Shown: positions 1 through 9,419, numbered from the stretch's first letter. The stretch is 64,000 nt of DNA from Alteromonas antoniana (GCF_019249295.1 NZ_JAESDH010000025.1:1-64000), one strand, 5' to 3'. Notes: generated by a model not told the origin, from the sequence alone. Numbers and translations: made by a program.

Positions 1-151
1 TAGCTAAGACAGATTGATCATATAAAACGCATACTTAGACCAAAAGGTGATCAATAGTTTTCACACAGCCTGCGTACTGAACTGACTGTCAGACTCATTC
101 AATTTTTTCAATGAAACTCTTACAGCATTTGCAGATTGTTTATTTGCGCCG

Positions 152-805
152 TTATCGTTGTAATTGGTTTGCCGTTCCCAGAAACACCGTAAGCGTAGCA
201 TCAACGATTTCTTCCAGTGATGCCGCGTAGCGACTTCGCACCCACACGATCCCCGCATTAATCACTGCCCCGGCAAGCGCGGCACCTACATATTCTCGCT
301 GTGTGCTGTTTTCTGATGAGGGAACATCCGCTGCCGGACTCAGATACCCCATCAGTAACTCAGCAAAATCTGCGGTATAGCGACTGTATACGGCTTCTAC
401 CCGCGGGCTGACTCCCAGCACTTCGCTGTGCGTGATGCGCGCAAATTCCGGTTTTGACATCGCCTGAAAAAAACAGGTGAGTCCGGCTCGAATGCGTTGC
501 TCCGGCTCACCGCTGGCGCTATCCAAAACGGTTTTAAGCTGGTCACGGAAATCGCTCATCAGGCTTTCATAGCAAGCAATCAGCAAGTCTTCCATGCTTT
601 GGAAAGACTCATAAAAGTAACGGTTGGTAAGTCCCGATTCGGCCGTCAGTTTACGCATGGTGGTAGCCTGATAGCCGTTGCTGACAAACAACGTGATGCC
701 AGCCTGGATGAAGCGTTGTCGACGCACTGCGGCGCGCTCGGAGATTGCCACACCGGAATACGTACGTTCCGATGATGTTGTCTGAGGTGATGCGGTATCG
801 TTCAT
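152..805 (-). CDS. TetR/AcrR family transcriptional regulator
   Basis: This is a 217-residue DNA-binding repressor of the TetR fold. The N-terminal third has the usual helix-turn-helix: an arginine-rich helix, then a VSNGYQATTMRKLTAESGL segment and a YFYESF recognition-helix end. The rest is a helical ligand/dimer domain. The open frame extends to 874, but I choose the ATG at 805 because an upstream start would place the palindromic operators inside the coding region. The gene is divergent from the monooxygenase-hydrolase-dehydrogenase operon at 892 and probably represses it and itself in response to a lipophilic substrate. The inducer cannot be read from sequence. Confidence 0.88.
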   Translation of the reverse strand: MNDTASPQTTSSERTYSGVAISERAAVRRQRFIQAGITLFVSNGYQATTMRKLTAESGLTNRYFYESFQSMEDLLIACYESLMSDFRDQLKTVLDSASGEPEQRIRAGLTCFFQAMSKPEFARITHSEVLGVSPRVEAVYSRYTADFAELLMGYLSPAADVPSSENSTQREYVGAALAGAVINAGIVWVRSRYAASLEEIVDATLTVFLGTANQLQR

Positions 806-822
806 GGGCGGTATATTACGCA

Positions 823-889
823 TTGACAAGGTGCTTGTCACAGCATACATTGAAGTGACAACATGCGTTATCACTTTTAAACGTTGTCA
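823..889 (+). promoter_or_regulatory. Promoter with overlapping TetR-type operators
   Basis: A TTGACA box (823-828) and a TACATT box (846-851) are 17 bp apart, a good sigma-70 promoter for the operon at 892. The -35 box lies in a perfect inverted repeat, TGACAAG-GTG-CTTGTCA (824-840). A second pair of the same half-site, TGACAAC (856-862) and GTTGTCA (883-889), lies downstream of the -10. The layout fits repression by the divergent TetR protein. That the protein binds here is inferred. Confidence 0.65.
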
Positions 890-891
890 GC

Positions 892-2385
892 ATGAAAACG
901 ACTGATCCTACTCTCCAAGACACTGTGGACGTTGTCATTATCGGCGCCGGTATCTCCGGCATTGGTGCGGCTTGTCACCTCAGTAAAGATTGTCCAGCTC
1001 TCAGTTATACCATTATCGAAGCGCGTTCAGATTTAGGCGGCACCTGGGATTTGTTCAATTATCCCGGCATACGCTCCGACTCTGACTTGTTTACCTTTGG
1101 CTACGACTTTAAACCCTGGAAAGAAAAAAAGGCCATTGCTGACGGCGCGTCTATCAAAGCTTATATCCGGGAAACGGCTGAAGAAAACGGTATCGACAAG
1201 CATATTCGCTTTTTGCACAAAGTAACCGGCACCAACTGGAATTCACACCATCAGCACTGGGAAGTAACGGTAGTCAATCAGGACAGTGGCGACTCGAAGG
1301 TTATTTGTGCGCGGTGGATCTTCAACGCCTCCGGTTATTACCGGTACGATAAGGGCTATAACCCGCCATTACCTCAGGAATCTGCTTTTGAAGGTACTAT
1401 CGTGCACCCGCAACACTGGCCAAAAGACTTCGATTACAGCGGCAAGAAGGTGGTGGTGATCGGCAGCGGCGCCACGGCAGTTACGCTGGTACCGGCGATG
1501 GCGGAAAGGGCATCTCACGTGACCATGCTTCAGCGCACACCGTCCTATATATTGCCGGTTCCCCTTGAAGATCCGGTCGCCAGATTCTGCAAACGCTGGG
1601 TAAGCGAAGACCGCGCATTCGCACTGGCTCGCCGGTTTAACATTGCCAAACAACGATGGGTGTACAGTTTTTGTCAGCGTTTTCCGGATCGCGCCAGAAA
1701 AATTATCCGCTATTTTAACAAGAAACTGTTGCCAGAAGGCTATCCGGTGGACGTGCATTTTAATCCGCCATACGACCCGTGGGAGCAGCGGCTATGCGCC
1801 GTTCCGGGGGCTGATTTATTCAAGACTATCTCTTCTGGAAAAGCATCAGTCGCCACCGATCATATCGAGAAACTAACGTCCTCCGGCATTATGCTGCGCT
1901 CAGGTGAGCATATTGACGCTGACATCATCGTGAAAGCTACCGGCCTTAATTTGTTACCCCTCGGTGGCATAAAGCCACAAATTGATGGCCAGGAAGTGAA
2001 ACTAAACCAGTGTGTCACGTACAAAGGCATGTTACTCAGTGGCGTGCCTAACTTTGCCATGGCGGTAGGGTACACGGCATCATCCTGGACGCTGAAAATT
2101 GGATTGCTATGCGAGCACTTTACCCGCTTGCTGAACTACATGAGCCAACATCAGTATGTCCAGTGCACCCCTCAGGCAGATCCCGATATGGAAACCCAAC
2201 CGGTGCTCAATTTTGGGGCCGGCTACATACAGCGTTCTTTAGACAAGCTGCCACGGCAAGGCACAAGGTTTCCATGGACGATGTCCTGGAACTACGCCTC
2301 AGACGTCACTATTTTACGTAAGGGCCAAATTGATGATCCGGCATTACAGTTTCAGACCGCGCACCATGAGGACGTCACGCCATGA
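892..2385 (+). CDS. Flavin-containing / Baeyer-Villiger-type monooxygenase (AlmA-like)
   Basis: This 497-residue FAD- and NADPH-dependent oxygenase has an N-terminal dinucleotide motif GAGISG (residues 18-23). It also has the monooxygenase fingerprint FxGxxxHxxxWP at residues 166-177 and a second Rossmann motif GSGATA just after it. Family members oxidise ketones (Baeyer-Villiger) or long-chain alkanes (AlmA), and sequence alone does not separate these here. Its stop overlaps the start of the next gene by 4 bp, so it is the first gene of a translationally coupled operon with a hydrolase and an SDR. That set fits ketone to ester to alcohol plus acid, or alkane/alcohol processing. Confidence 0.85.
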   Translation: MKTTDPTLQDTVDVVIIGAGISGIGAACHLSKDCPALSYTIIEARSDLGGTWDLFNYPGIRSDSDLFTFGYDFKPWKEKKAIADGASIKAYIRETAEENGIDKHIRFLHKVTGTNWNSHHQHWEVTVVNQDSGDSKVICARWIFNASGYYRYDKGYNPPLPQESAFEGTIVHPQHWPKDFDYSGKKVVVIGSGATAVTLVPAMAERASHVTMLQRTPSYILPVPLEDPVARFCKRWVSEDRAFALARRFNIAKQRWVYSFCQRFPDRARKIIRYFNKKLLPEGYPVDVHFNPPYDPWEQRLCAVPGADLFKTISSGKASVATDHIEKLTSSGIMLRSGEHIDADIIVKATGLNLLPLGGIKPQIDGQEVKLNQCVTYKGMLLSGVPNFAMAVGYTASSWTLKIGLLCEHFTRLLNYMSQHQYVQCTPQADPDMETQPVLNFGAGYIQRSLDKLPRQGTRFPWTMSWNYASDVTILRKGQIDDPALQFQTAHHEDVTP

Positions 2386-3299
2386 GCATCGCCAGCCACA
2401 ATGAACAGTTTGCCGACTTAAGTAATGGCACACGATTGTGTTACTCAGAACACGGTGACAAAGAGGCCCCGGCGATTATTCTCATCGCCGGACTCGGTCT
2501 GCAGTTGGTGTACTGGCCCGCCTCGTTTATTCAGGCACTGACAACCGCAGGTTTTCGTGTGATTTGTTTTGATAATCGCGATGCCGGTCGCTCATCACGT
2601 AGTGACACCCCGCATCCCACCGTGTTGCAACAGCTACTGGGAAGAGCACCAAAAGCCTGTTACGGCCTTGAGCACATGGCTGACGATACCGCCCTGCTGC
2701 TAACCCAACTCGATATCACTCAGGCGCACATTGTGGGTATGTCAATGGGTGGAATGATTGCGCAGACCTTGTCTTACCGTCATCCTGAAAAGGTGGCATC
2801 GCTTACCTCTATCTTTTCCACAACCGGTAATCGCCGGGTAGGACAACCTGCGGCATCCACACTGTGGCGTCTGGCCCGTGCAAAATCTCCTAAAACACAT
2901 CTGGAAGCCATTGAAAACTACTGTGAGATGATGGACCACATCGGCGATAAAAACGCGCCTCAGGCTCTCCTGCACTGGCAACAGTACGCAAAGCTTGCAT
3001 GGCAACGCAATGGCTCCCGCTCAGATACCCGCGCGCTGCATCGCCAGATTGGGGCTATCATGCGCTCGGGCGATCGAACTTCGGCCCTTGCAAACGTAAA
3101 AGCACCGACCCTGATCATACATGGTGATGTAGATCATATGGTGCATCCCAGCGGCGGAGAGGCAACGGCGCGCGCCATTAAGCATGCGAAACATATCGTC
3201 ATTGAAGGTATGCGCCATCAAATTGATTCGGCGCTGTCTCATCGGCTGGCTCAACATATTCTTCATCATATTCAAACAGAGACTTCTGATGCAGCTTGA
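2382..3299 (+). CDS. Alpha/beta-fold hydrolase
   Basis: A 305-residue esterase/lipase-like protein. The nucleophile elbow is GMSMGG, an acidic residue lies in the HGDVDHMV segment, and a late histidine in the MRHQID segment completes a plausible Ser-Asp-His triad. It starts at the ATGA overlap with the monooxygenase stop. If the monooxygenase forms esters by Baeyer-Villiger chemistry, this enzyme would hydrolyse them, but the substrate is an inference from context. Confidence 0.85.
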   Translation: MSIASHNEQFADLSNGTRLCYSEHGDKEAPAIILIAGLGLQLVYWPASFIQALTTAGFRVICFDNRDAGRSSRSDTPHPTVLQQLLGRAPKACYGLEHMADDTALLLTQLDITQAHIVGMSMGGMIAQTLSYRHPEKVASLTSIFSTTGNRRVGQPAASTLWRLARAKSPKTHLEAIENYCEMMDHIGDKNAPQALLHWQQYAKLAWQRNGSRSDTRALHRQIGAIMRSGDRTSALANVKAPTLIIHGDVDHMVHPSGGEATARAIKHAKHIVIEGMRHQIDSALSHRLAQHILHHIQTETSDAA

Positions 3300-4101
3300 T
3301 AACCAAACCGTCGTGCTGACTGGCGCAGCCAGCGGAATTGGCCGTGCGCTGGCAGTGCAGCTGGCAAAGCAGGGATGTCACCTCGCGTTAATCGATCGCA
3401 ACGAGGACGGCTTACAGCACACCCTTGCTGAGCTGCCCAACATCGGTCGGCGCTACAGCGTACATGTGGTGGACCTGGCAGTTCGCGACGCCGTGCTGGC
3501 GCTGCCGGATTTAGTATTGTCAGAGCATGACGCCGTCAACATGCTTATCAACAATGCGGGCGTGGCAATTGGCGGCAGCTTTGAGCAGGCTTCAGCTGAC
3601 GATTTTGACTGGCTGATGCAGATTAATTTTCATGCTGTGGTGGATACATGCAGGGGTTTTTTACCTCACCTTAGAAATACAGGCACACTGGCAAAAATCG
3701 TTAATGTTTCCAGCCTCTACGGGCTCATCGCGCCTCCGCACCAAAGTGCGTACAGCGCCAGCAAGTTTGCTGTACGCGGCTTTAGCAATGCACTGCGCCA
3801 CGAGCTCTCCGGCTCAAACGTCGACGTACTGGTCGTGCATCCAGGTGGCGTTGCCACCGATATCGCGAATAGTGCGAAAGCTCCTGAAGGGATATCGCCA
3901 GAGGAAGTCCGCCTGCATAAAAAGCAAATGAATAAGTTACTGAGACTGCCGCCAGAGAAAGCCGCTGAAACGATAATCAAAGCGATAAGAAAAGATAAGC
4001 ATCGGGTTATTGTTGGCTTTGATGCATTGGTCGTGTCAGTCATCGAAAGATTAATGCCCGTTAACTATTGGCAGGTAATTGAAAAACTGACTAACCGTTA
4101 G
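3289..4101 (+). CDS. Short-chain dehydrogenase/reductase (SDR)
   Basis: A 270-residue classical SDR with the cofactor motif TGAASGIG near the N-terminus, NNAG in the middle and the catalytic YSASK preceded by a conserved Ser (NVSS). I chose the ATG at 3289, which overlaps the hydrolase stop by 11 bp and puts the first beta strand right after the start. A longer frame from 3184 would add 35 residues unlike any SDR. It is the third gene of the operon and probably interconverts an alcohol and a carbonyl in the same pathway. Confidence 0.86.
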   Translation: MQLDNQTVVLTGAASGIGRALAVQLAKQGCHLALIDRNEDGLQHTLAELPNIGRRYSVHVVDLAVRDAVLALPDLVLSEHDAVNMLINNAGVAIGGSFEQASADDFDWLMQINFHAVVDTCRGFLPHLRNTGTLAKIVNVSSLYGLIAPPHQSAYSASKFAVRGFSNALRHELSGSNVDVLVVHPGGVATDIANSAKAPEGISPEEVRLHKKQMNKLLRLPPEKAAETIIKAIRKDKHRVIVGFDALVVSVIERLMPVNYWQVIEKLTNR

Positions 4102-4445
4102 TGAGAGTTCCCGGCCTTCGCCGGGATGGCGAGCTATCTAACCGCCTATTCCCTCTCGCTGACATTGCGGCGCAGGCTGCAACCTCCCGTTAATGATTAC
4201 GAGATCAAAAACAACCTTTCACCTGCGTCACGCATGCAGTGAGTCCCTGGCCTTCGCCGGGCTGAGGATTTAACTGTTTTCACTCTGTTTACCTGCCACT
4301 GCTGGATTATTTAATTATTTTTTCCTGAACTATTCACACACGCAATACCGTAGGCAATATCACCTGTGCGTTAAGCAGGCACGTAAACGCCTCAATACTC
4401 TTGCCGTTATCAGAGTTGTAAACGCCAATAATGTAAGGAACACAA
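4102..4445. repeat. Intergenic region with two REP-like palindromes
   Basis: This 344-bp gap has no gene. It contains CCCGGC-CTTC-GCCGGG at 4110-4125 and a related imperfect copy, CCCTGGCCTTCGCCGGG, at 4245-4261. The same palindromic core recurs in the tandem array after the next gene (5524-5706). The first copy sits 9 bp after the SDR stop and could also act as a transcript-end hairpin, although no T-run follows. Confidence 0.6.
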
Positions 4446-5519
4446 ATGAAATTCGTTTTTTCAATGTTATGGATTACCTGGATATGTCTTTACAGCCAGA
4501 CCGCACATGCGGGCTCTGAAAACCTCACCGCTGCACTAACTGACGTTGCAGGAAAGAAAATATGTGACCGCCTGCAAAACCGCTTTCGTGGATTGCAGCA
4601 TCAGACGAAAGATAAAGAAAAAGCCTACATTGGTACGCTCTGGATCCATTCTTGCCAGATTACCTACGATAATAACCAGCAGGACACGATGACGCTGGAT
4701 CTGGGGATAAAGGGATGGCGCTGGCTTAACAAAGAAAAAGGTGTGCTCGGAGCCGATTTCAGTACTGATGAGTTTGCGAGATTCGGCGTCGATGTAGTCT
4801 TAAAAGGGCAGGTGGTTGCCAGTTATGAACCGGGCACAAAGCGCCTTGCGTTCTGGTTTAAGCCTACACAATCACCGGAAGTAGAATTTAAAGCGTCAGG
4901 TGATGTGGACGTCGATAAAGAAAGCTTATGGGGTACTGCACTTGCCGGTGCTGCTACATTGATAGGGCAATCACCTGATACGCAGGCAGATGAAAAGCTC
5001 GCCAGTAAAGGTGAACAGCGCTTCACAGATAAAATGTCTGAAGGCTTTAGCGCCGCTATAGATTTTTGCTCAGGACGCGTTTACTCATCGTTAGGGCAAC
5101 CCGATAAAAATACCTTATTTAATAAACTGTCAGAACAGCAAAAGTCAGCCTACGAGAGCGTCGACTTAGCCCCTTCTACCTTCCTGCTCTTTGGGCCTTA
5201 CGGAGAACAGTCGCAGTCATTGGAGCTACTGCTGAAGCAGGAAAAGTCGGAAGAATTTCGCAGCAGGTTAGTCTGCGTTGAAGATGCCGTTACGCTTGCT
5301 AAGGCCTATATGGAAGGAACCGATAGAACACCGGAGGTTCCCGGTATCGATACTATCAGGGAAAGTAGTACTGACGGCGCTGTGTCCGTGGGCAATAAAT
5401 CTGAAAACTGCCCTGTTGTGGTTATGTTTGCCGCTGACAAGAGTGTGAAAAAGAATGCGCTGTTTCAATTCAAAGTACAACGCTACGATGAAAACAAACC
5501 GCTGGCTGTTTGTGAGTAG
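4446..5519 (+). CDS. Secreted protein of unknown function
   Basis: A 357-residue protein I do not recognise. The first 22 residues form a signal peptide (hydrophobic core, AHA-type cleavage site before GSENL). The mature part is hydrophilic with several scattered cysteines, including one in FCSGRVY and one in RLVCVED, and it ends in a cysteine-glutamate. A TAAGGA element lies a few bases before the ATG. It stands alone, flanked on both sides by the same family of palindromic repeats. It is probably periplasmic or outer-membrane associated. Confidence 0.7.
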   Translation: MKFVFSMLWITWICLYSQTAHAGSENLTAALTDVAGKKICDRLQNRFRGLQHQTKDKEKAYIGTLWIHSCQITYDNNQQDTMTLDLGIKGWRWLNKEKGVLGADFSTDEFARFGVDVVLKGQVVASYEPGTKRLAFWFKPTQSPEVEFKASGDVDVDKESLWGTALAGAATLIGQSPDTQADEKLASKGEQRFTDKMSEGFSAAIDFCSGRVYSSLGQPDKNTLFNKLSEQQKSAYESVDLAPSTFLLFGPYGEQSQSLELLLKQEKSEEFRSRLVCVEDAVTLAKAYMEGTDRTPEVPGIDTIRESSTDGAVSVGNKSENCPVVVMFAADKSVKKNALFQFKVQRYDENKPLAVCE

Positions 5520-5523
5520 CAGA

Positions 5524-5706
5524 AGAGCCCAGCTACGCCGGGATGACGACTTATCCAGCCAGGTATTGCACTGCGGGAGCTCCCGGCTTTCGCCGGGATG
5601 ACGACTTATCCCCCCAGGAATTGCATAGTGGGAGCTCCCGGCTTTCGCCGGGATGACGACTTATCCCCCAAGAATTGCACTGTGGGAGGTCCCGGCTTTC
5701 GCCGGG
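5524..5706. repeat. Tandem 55-bp repeat array with palindromic core
   Basis: Successive units begin (at GCCGGGAT) at 5537, 5592, 5647 and 5701, giving periods of 55, 55 and 54 bp. Each full unit holds CCCGGCTTTCGCCGGG followed by ATGACGACTTATCC and a C-rich link to AATTGCA. The first and last units are partial or degenerate. The core matches the palindromes at 4110 and 4245. There are no unique spacers, so it is not a CRISPR array. It resembles a REP/BIME-like cluster at the 3' end of the secreted-protein gene. Confidence 0.8.
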
Positions 5707-5761
5707 ATAACAATATTATGTCTGCGCCTGGATGACACTTCTTCGCCGACATCCTCTGGCG

Positions 5762-7738
5762 TTAGTTTTCGCCGATATTTTCGTCCAGAAAATCTATCAA
5801 AGCGCTGTAGAGGGCTTGACGTTCTGTTTCATCGTAAACACCATGACCGGCTTTAGCAAAGTTGTAATAAATAGCCGGATTGCCTGCCTTCGTTAAGGCC
5901 TCCTGCATAATGATTGAGTTTTCCACCGGTACACGCTGGTCTTTTTCTCCATGAAGCAGCATGACTTTTGCCTTTATCTCGTCCGCATGCTCCACCGGTG
6001 AAAAGTCAGTTAATACCTTCATGTCAGTGCCCAGCACTTTGTTCAGATAGCTTTTTCCCCATTCCCGGGTGAGAATGTCGCTCTCATCAAAGCCATAGCG
6101 AAGGTCGTATAATCCCACGTAGCCAATTGTGCATTTATACATATCCGGCTCGCGGATCACGGTCATCAGTGCAGCGTATCCCCCGTAGCTGCCTCCGTAG
6201 GCACACACCCGGTCACCGTCGACTTTGCCCAGCTCAATAATGTGCTTAGCGGCCTCGTTGATGTCGCGGATCATATCGCCACCCCATTGCAGGTAGCCCA
6301 TCTCCTCGAACACTTCACCGTAACCGCCGCTTCCGCGGAAATTCACCTGAAGCACCGCGTAACCACGACTGGCCAGCAACTGTACTTCCGAGTCAAAAGA
6401 CCAGAGATCGCGTGGGCCGTGTGGTCCACCGTGAATCATCACGACCATTGGCGGTTTGCTATCTCCCTCTGCTAATGTCGGCATGGTCAGATAACCACTG
6501 ACATTCACGTCATCGCTGGTTGTGAATGTAAACGGCTGCATGGCGTGCATTTGTCTGGGATCAAGCCAGGAACGGTTGGCCCACAAAAATCTGGCATTCA
6601 TGGTTTCAGTATCGAAGATGTAGTACTCGCCCGGGTTAATATCGCTGCTCACACGAACCAGAATAGTTTTACCATCGTCGCTACGACTGGTGATTGACAC
6701 GGTCTGATTACCGAACGCATCCACCAGCATCTGGTGGAGTTTGATCTGCTGGTTCTCAGTATCCGCATAGTGATAAGCGGTTTTCCCCGGCTGCGTATAT
6801 GCAATGATAGGACGATTGGTATCGCTATCGGCTGTCCACCAGATGATGTCGGTTTTGACTTCATCAAACACCGGCGACAGCTTCCCGGATGCCAAATTCA
6901 GCTCGTACAGGGTTTTAATTTTTTTCTCGCCCAGCGGACCTGATAAGTAGGCTTTAGTACTGTTATCAGAGATAGCGACGGGTGTCAGGTCCAGATCTGT
7001 ATTAAAGGCCGTATTAATATCCAGCCATTCATCGCTGCCACTCTTCCGATAAGCCGAATGGAATTCAAATTCATCGTCAACCCAGGTGATGAAATTCACC
7101 TCGCCCTCTCTGGTCGCCAGCGCGGTGGCGCCCTTCTTAGGTAGCGTTTCTACTTCGCGTTTACGCCCGTTATAAATATTCAGACGGCTGATAATCGGAT
7201 GTTTCTCGCGGGTGTCGTAAAGCTTGTTCGCTCGCTGTGTCCATGGATGTTCAATGATCAGAATATGGTCGTCGTCACCTTCAAGGTGGCTAATGATGTA
7301 TGGCGTGGCGCGACTACTCTCACGCTGCGCGATCCTTGACCCCTGATGCTTGGTGCCTGCACGCCAGCCATACAGAAGCTCTGCTTTGCTGCCATCAATG
7401 TTAGTCGCGAATATTTCACTGGTAGGCATTGGCTGATCGTAGCGAGTGTGTTTTTCCGCGTAGCGATATATCACCCGCTCGTTGTTAATCCAGTCCGCAG
7501 AATGAATTTGATCGCCTTGAGAGGGACGCACGCCACCAATAAACTTCATGGTTTCCGCTTCTAAAAACAGGATCCCTACAACCCCGTCTGCGCGTGCACG
7601 CGCTACCAGGTGCTTTCCGTCTGGCGAGATTTTCATATCCAGATAGTCGCCGTGGCGAACAAAGTCTTCAAGAGGAACTTGCTGGGCAACGCTGAATGGA
7701 GAGAGCGCAAGTGCGCATAGAAGTACGAGAAACTTCAT
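5762..7738 (-). CDS. S9 family peptidase (prolyl oligopeptidase type), secreted
   Basis: A 658-residue serine peptidase. The N-terminus is a signal peptide (MKFLVLLCALALSPFSVAQ). A beta-propeller-like region follows and the last about 250 residues are the alpha/beta-hydrolase catalytic domain. The triad is Ser517 in GGSYGG, Asp600 in HGEKDQRVP and His632 in AGHGV. I start at 7738 because AAGGAAGA lies just upstream and the signal peptide begins there. The longer frame to 7861 adds a non-signal extension. It probably degrades peptides in the periplasm. It appears to be a single-gene unit. Confidence 0.9.
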   Translation of the reverse strand: MKFLVLLCALALSPFSVAQQVPLEDFVRHGDYLDMKISPDGKHLVARARADGVVGILFLEAETMKFIGGVRPSQGDQIHSADWINNERVIYRYAEKHTRYDQPMPTSEIFATNIDGSKAELLYGWRAGTKHQGSRIAQRESSRATPYIISHLEGDDDHILIIEHPWTQRANKLYDTREKHPIISRLNIYNGRKREVETLPKKGATALATREGEVNFITWVDDEFEFHSAYRKSGSDEWLDINTAFNTDLDLTPVAISDNSTKAYLSGPLGEKKIKTLYELNLASGKLSPVFDEVKTDIIWWTADSDTNRPIIAYTQPGKTAYHYADTENQQIKLHQMLVDAFGNQTVSITSRSDDGKTILVRVSSDINPGEYYIFDTETMNARFLWANRSWLDPRQMHAMQPFTFTTSDDVNVSGYLTMPTLAEGDSKPPMVVMIHGGPHGPRDLWSFDSEVQLLASRGYAVLQVNFRGSGGYGEVFEEMGYLQWGGDMIRDINEAAKHIIELGKVDGDRVCAYGGSYGGYAALMTVIREPDMYKCTIGYVGLYDLRYGFDESDILTREWGKSYLNKVLGTDMKVLTDFSPVEHADEIKAKVMLLHGEKDQRVPVENSIIMQEALTKAGNPAIYYNFAKAGHGVYDETERQALYSALIDFLDENIGEN

Positions 7739-8038
7739 CACATCTTCCTTAATGTTACGGTATGACTTTAGAATTATTATGTAATTAATGTACCGTTTTA
7801 CCTTTGTGAAGCCAATTGGCAAATAAAATTTTAATTTTCTTTTGCACAACGACACACGCAACAGCCAAGCTGGCTGAAACGATGATAATTACCAATAAAA
7901 CAGAGGCCTACTTAAATTTCTGTGGTAAACAATCGGTACGCATCAGAGCCATGTCGTGCTGCTGTCGCGCAAATTTCGTCACCGCCACCACCGCTTTTTC
8001 TACATGATTAACGCAAATACGGAAGTTGGAGTAACACA
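7739..8038. other. Intergenic region between peptidase and broken regulator
   Basis: This is an AT-rich 300-bp gap holding the promoter region of the leftward peptidase gene and of the rightward regulator remnant. I see no convincing RNA gene, repeat or operator in it. Confidence 0.4.
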
Positions 8039-8449
8039 ATGATAAAAAAGCTTCGTGAAAGAGAAAACTGGTCTCAGGAACAGCTTGCAACACTCTAGGG
8101 CCTGAGTACCAGAACAATTCAACGAATTGAAAGTGGCAACAAAGCCAGTCTGGAGTCATTAAAAGCACTGGCCCCCGTATTTGAAGTGAGTATTGAAACC
8201 TTAACCACGGAGATCACTGTGATAGATAAAGCATCCTCAACATGGCGCAAGCAACCCCGCTGGTACCAATGGGCCATGACGGGTCTTTCAAAACGTAAGC
8301 CGTTAGCTCAGGTTGATTATATTGCACTGACGGCCGGAATCCTGTCGTGGGTAATAAAGCCCGACATGTTTGCTACACCGGCATTGCTGCTCATGGCCTA
8401 TCTGATAAGCAAATTGATAGACCGTACGGACAGGCAGAAACTGTGGTAG
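8039..8449 (+). pseudogene. XRE-type HTH regulator with membrane segment, broken by an amber codon
   Basis: Reading from the ATG at 8039 gives a lambda-repressor-like start (MIKKLRERENWSQEQLATL), then TAG at 8096-8098. The same frame then continues uninterrupted for 116 codons with the rest of the HTH (GLSTRTIQRIESG) and a C-terminal hydrophobic segment. One base change (for example TCG to TAG) would explain it. A GTG at 8186 could restart translation but would lose the HTH. It is either a true pseudogene, a sequencing error, or amber suppression. Intact homologues would be about 136-residue HTH proteins with a hydrophobic tail. Confidence 0.75.
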
Positions 8450-8467
8450 ACACGCGTTTGTCCATTA

Positions 8468-8517
8468 ACGCTTTGAATTCGTTATCTGCCAACGATTGTC
8501 GGCACTTATCAAAGCGT
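8468..8517. repeat. Inverted repeat downstream of the regulator remnant
   Basis: ACGCTTTGA (8468-8476) pairs perfectly with TCAAAGCGT (8509-8517). The 32-nt loop contains a smaller TGCC/GGCA stem. No T-run follows, so it is not a standard terminator. Its role is unknown. Confidence 0.45.
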
Positions 8518-8654
8518 AAAGCAACGCCTTAATGTTCACAGATGCTGTACGTATTTTTCCTTTTTCCTCCCAAATTGATCGTTTTCATCGCTGCAGTTGC
8601 ACTATAGTTAAAACCATATCCTAGCAACTGCTACCTTCCAGGTTGAAGAGAGAT

Positions 8655-9419
8655 ATGAAAAAGATCTCCTCTCAAAAAGTGCAAACGCCGCAATTTGAGC
8701 ACCGTTTTTTCTTCGCTTGTTCATTAATGTGCCTGACCATTGCACTCATTGGCTTCGGTCCAGGCTTTATTCACGCCGTTACCACAGACATTTCTGCAAT
8801 ACCGCTTCGTATTCATTTGCATGGCGCTGTAATGATGGCGTGGCTGTTGCTGTTTGTACAACAAACCCGACTGGTGCAGCGTCACTCAGTGCGACTGCAT
8901 AAACGTATAGGCAGACTGTCCGTCGTATTGTTTTCACTGGTGATTATCTCCGACGTCATTATTTCTCTTAACAGCCTGAGTAAAACCGTTCCTCCGCATA
9001 TCAATGCACTGATTAACAACCTTTTCTCACTTCAGGTTGTCGCTGTTTTGCTGGCGCTGATGCTTTATTCAGCAGCGATTTCTGCAACCCGACGGGACCT
9101 TTCTGCACATAAACGGTACATGTTGACCCTGGCGATTCTGTTTCTGGAAGCCGCATTTGCACGTATGCAGTACCTGCCTGGTTTGAATTTTCTCGAGAAT
9201 GGTGTGGTGATGGCGCACGTTTACCACAGCCTGCTTTTTGCGCCTTTAATTGTTTATGATCTGACTCAGCAAAAGCGATTGCACCCGGCAACGGTTAAAG
9301 GCCTCACTATCATTATTGTCGGTAAAGGTTTTACCCTTTGGGCATGGGACAATCCTGCCTGGCAGACCTTCGCGAACCATATTGAGCGCAGCATACTGCC
9401 TTTCTGGCCTGCTATGTAA
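8655..9419 (+). CDS. Multi-pass membrane protein (DUF2306-like)
   Basis: A 254-residue protein with about six or seven hydrophobic helices. Conserved-looking histidines lie in the RIHLHGAVMM segment and in RLHKRIGR, the kind of pattern seen in DUF2306/b561-like membrane proteins. The start at 8655 is favoured by GAAGAGAG eight bases upstream. A TTG start at 8643 is less likely. Function is unknown, and haem or quinone binding would be speculation. It stands alone between the broken regulator and a leftward operon. Confidence 0.7.
   Translation: MKKISSQKVQTPQFEHRFFFACSLMCLTIALIGFGPGFIHAVTTDISAIPLRIHLHGAVMMAWLLLFVQQTRLVQRHSVRLHKRIGRLSVVLFSLVIISDVIISLNSLSKTVPPHINALINNLFSLQVVAVLLALMLYSAAISATRRDLSAHKRYMLTLAILFLEAAFARMQYLPGLNFLENGVVMAHVYHSLLFAPLIVYDLTQQKRLHPATVKGLTIIIVGKGFTLWAWDNPAWQTFANHIERSILPFWPAM

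Noticed and set aside
5524..5706. CRISPR array
   Set aside because: The whole 55-bp unit repeats, including the parts between palindromes, so there are no unique spacers, and no cas genes are near.
8468..8530. Integron attC site
   Set aside because: There is an inverted repeat, but the outer core sequences do not match the attC consensus and no integrase is near.
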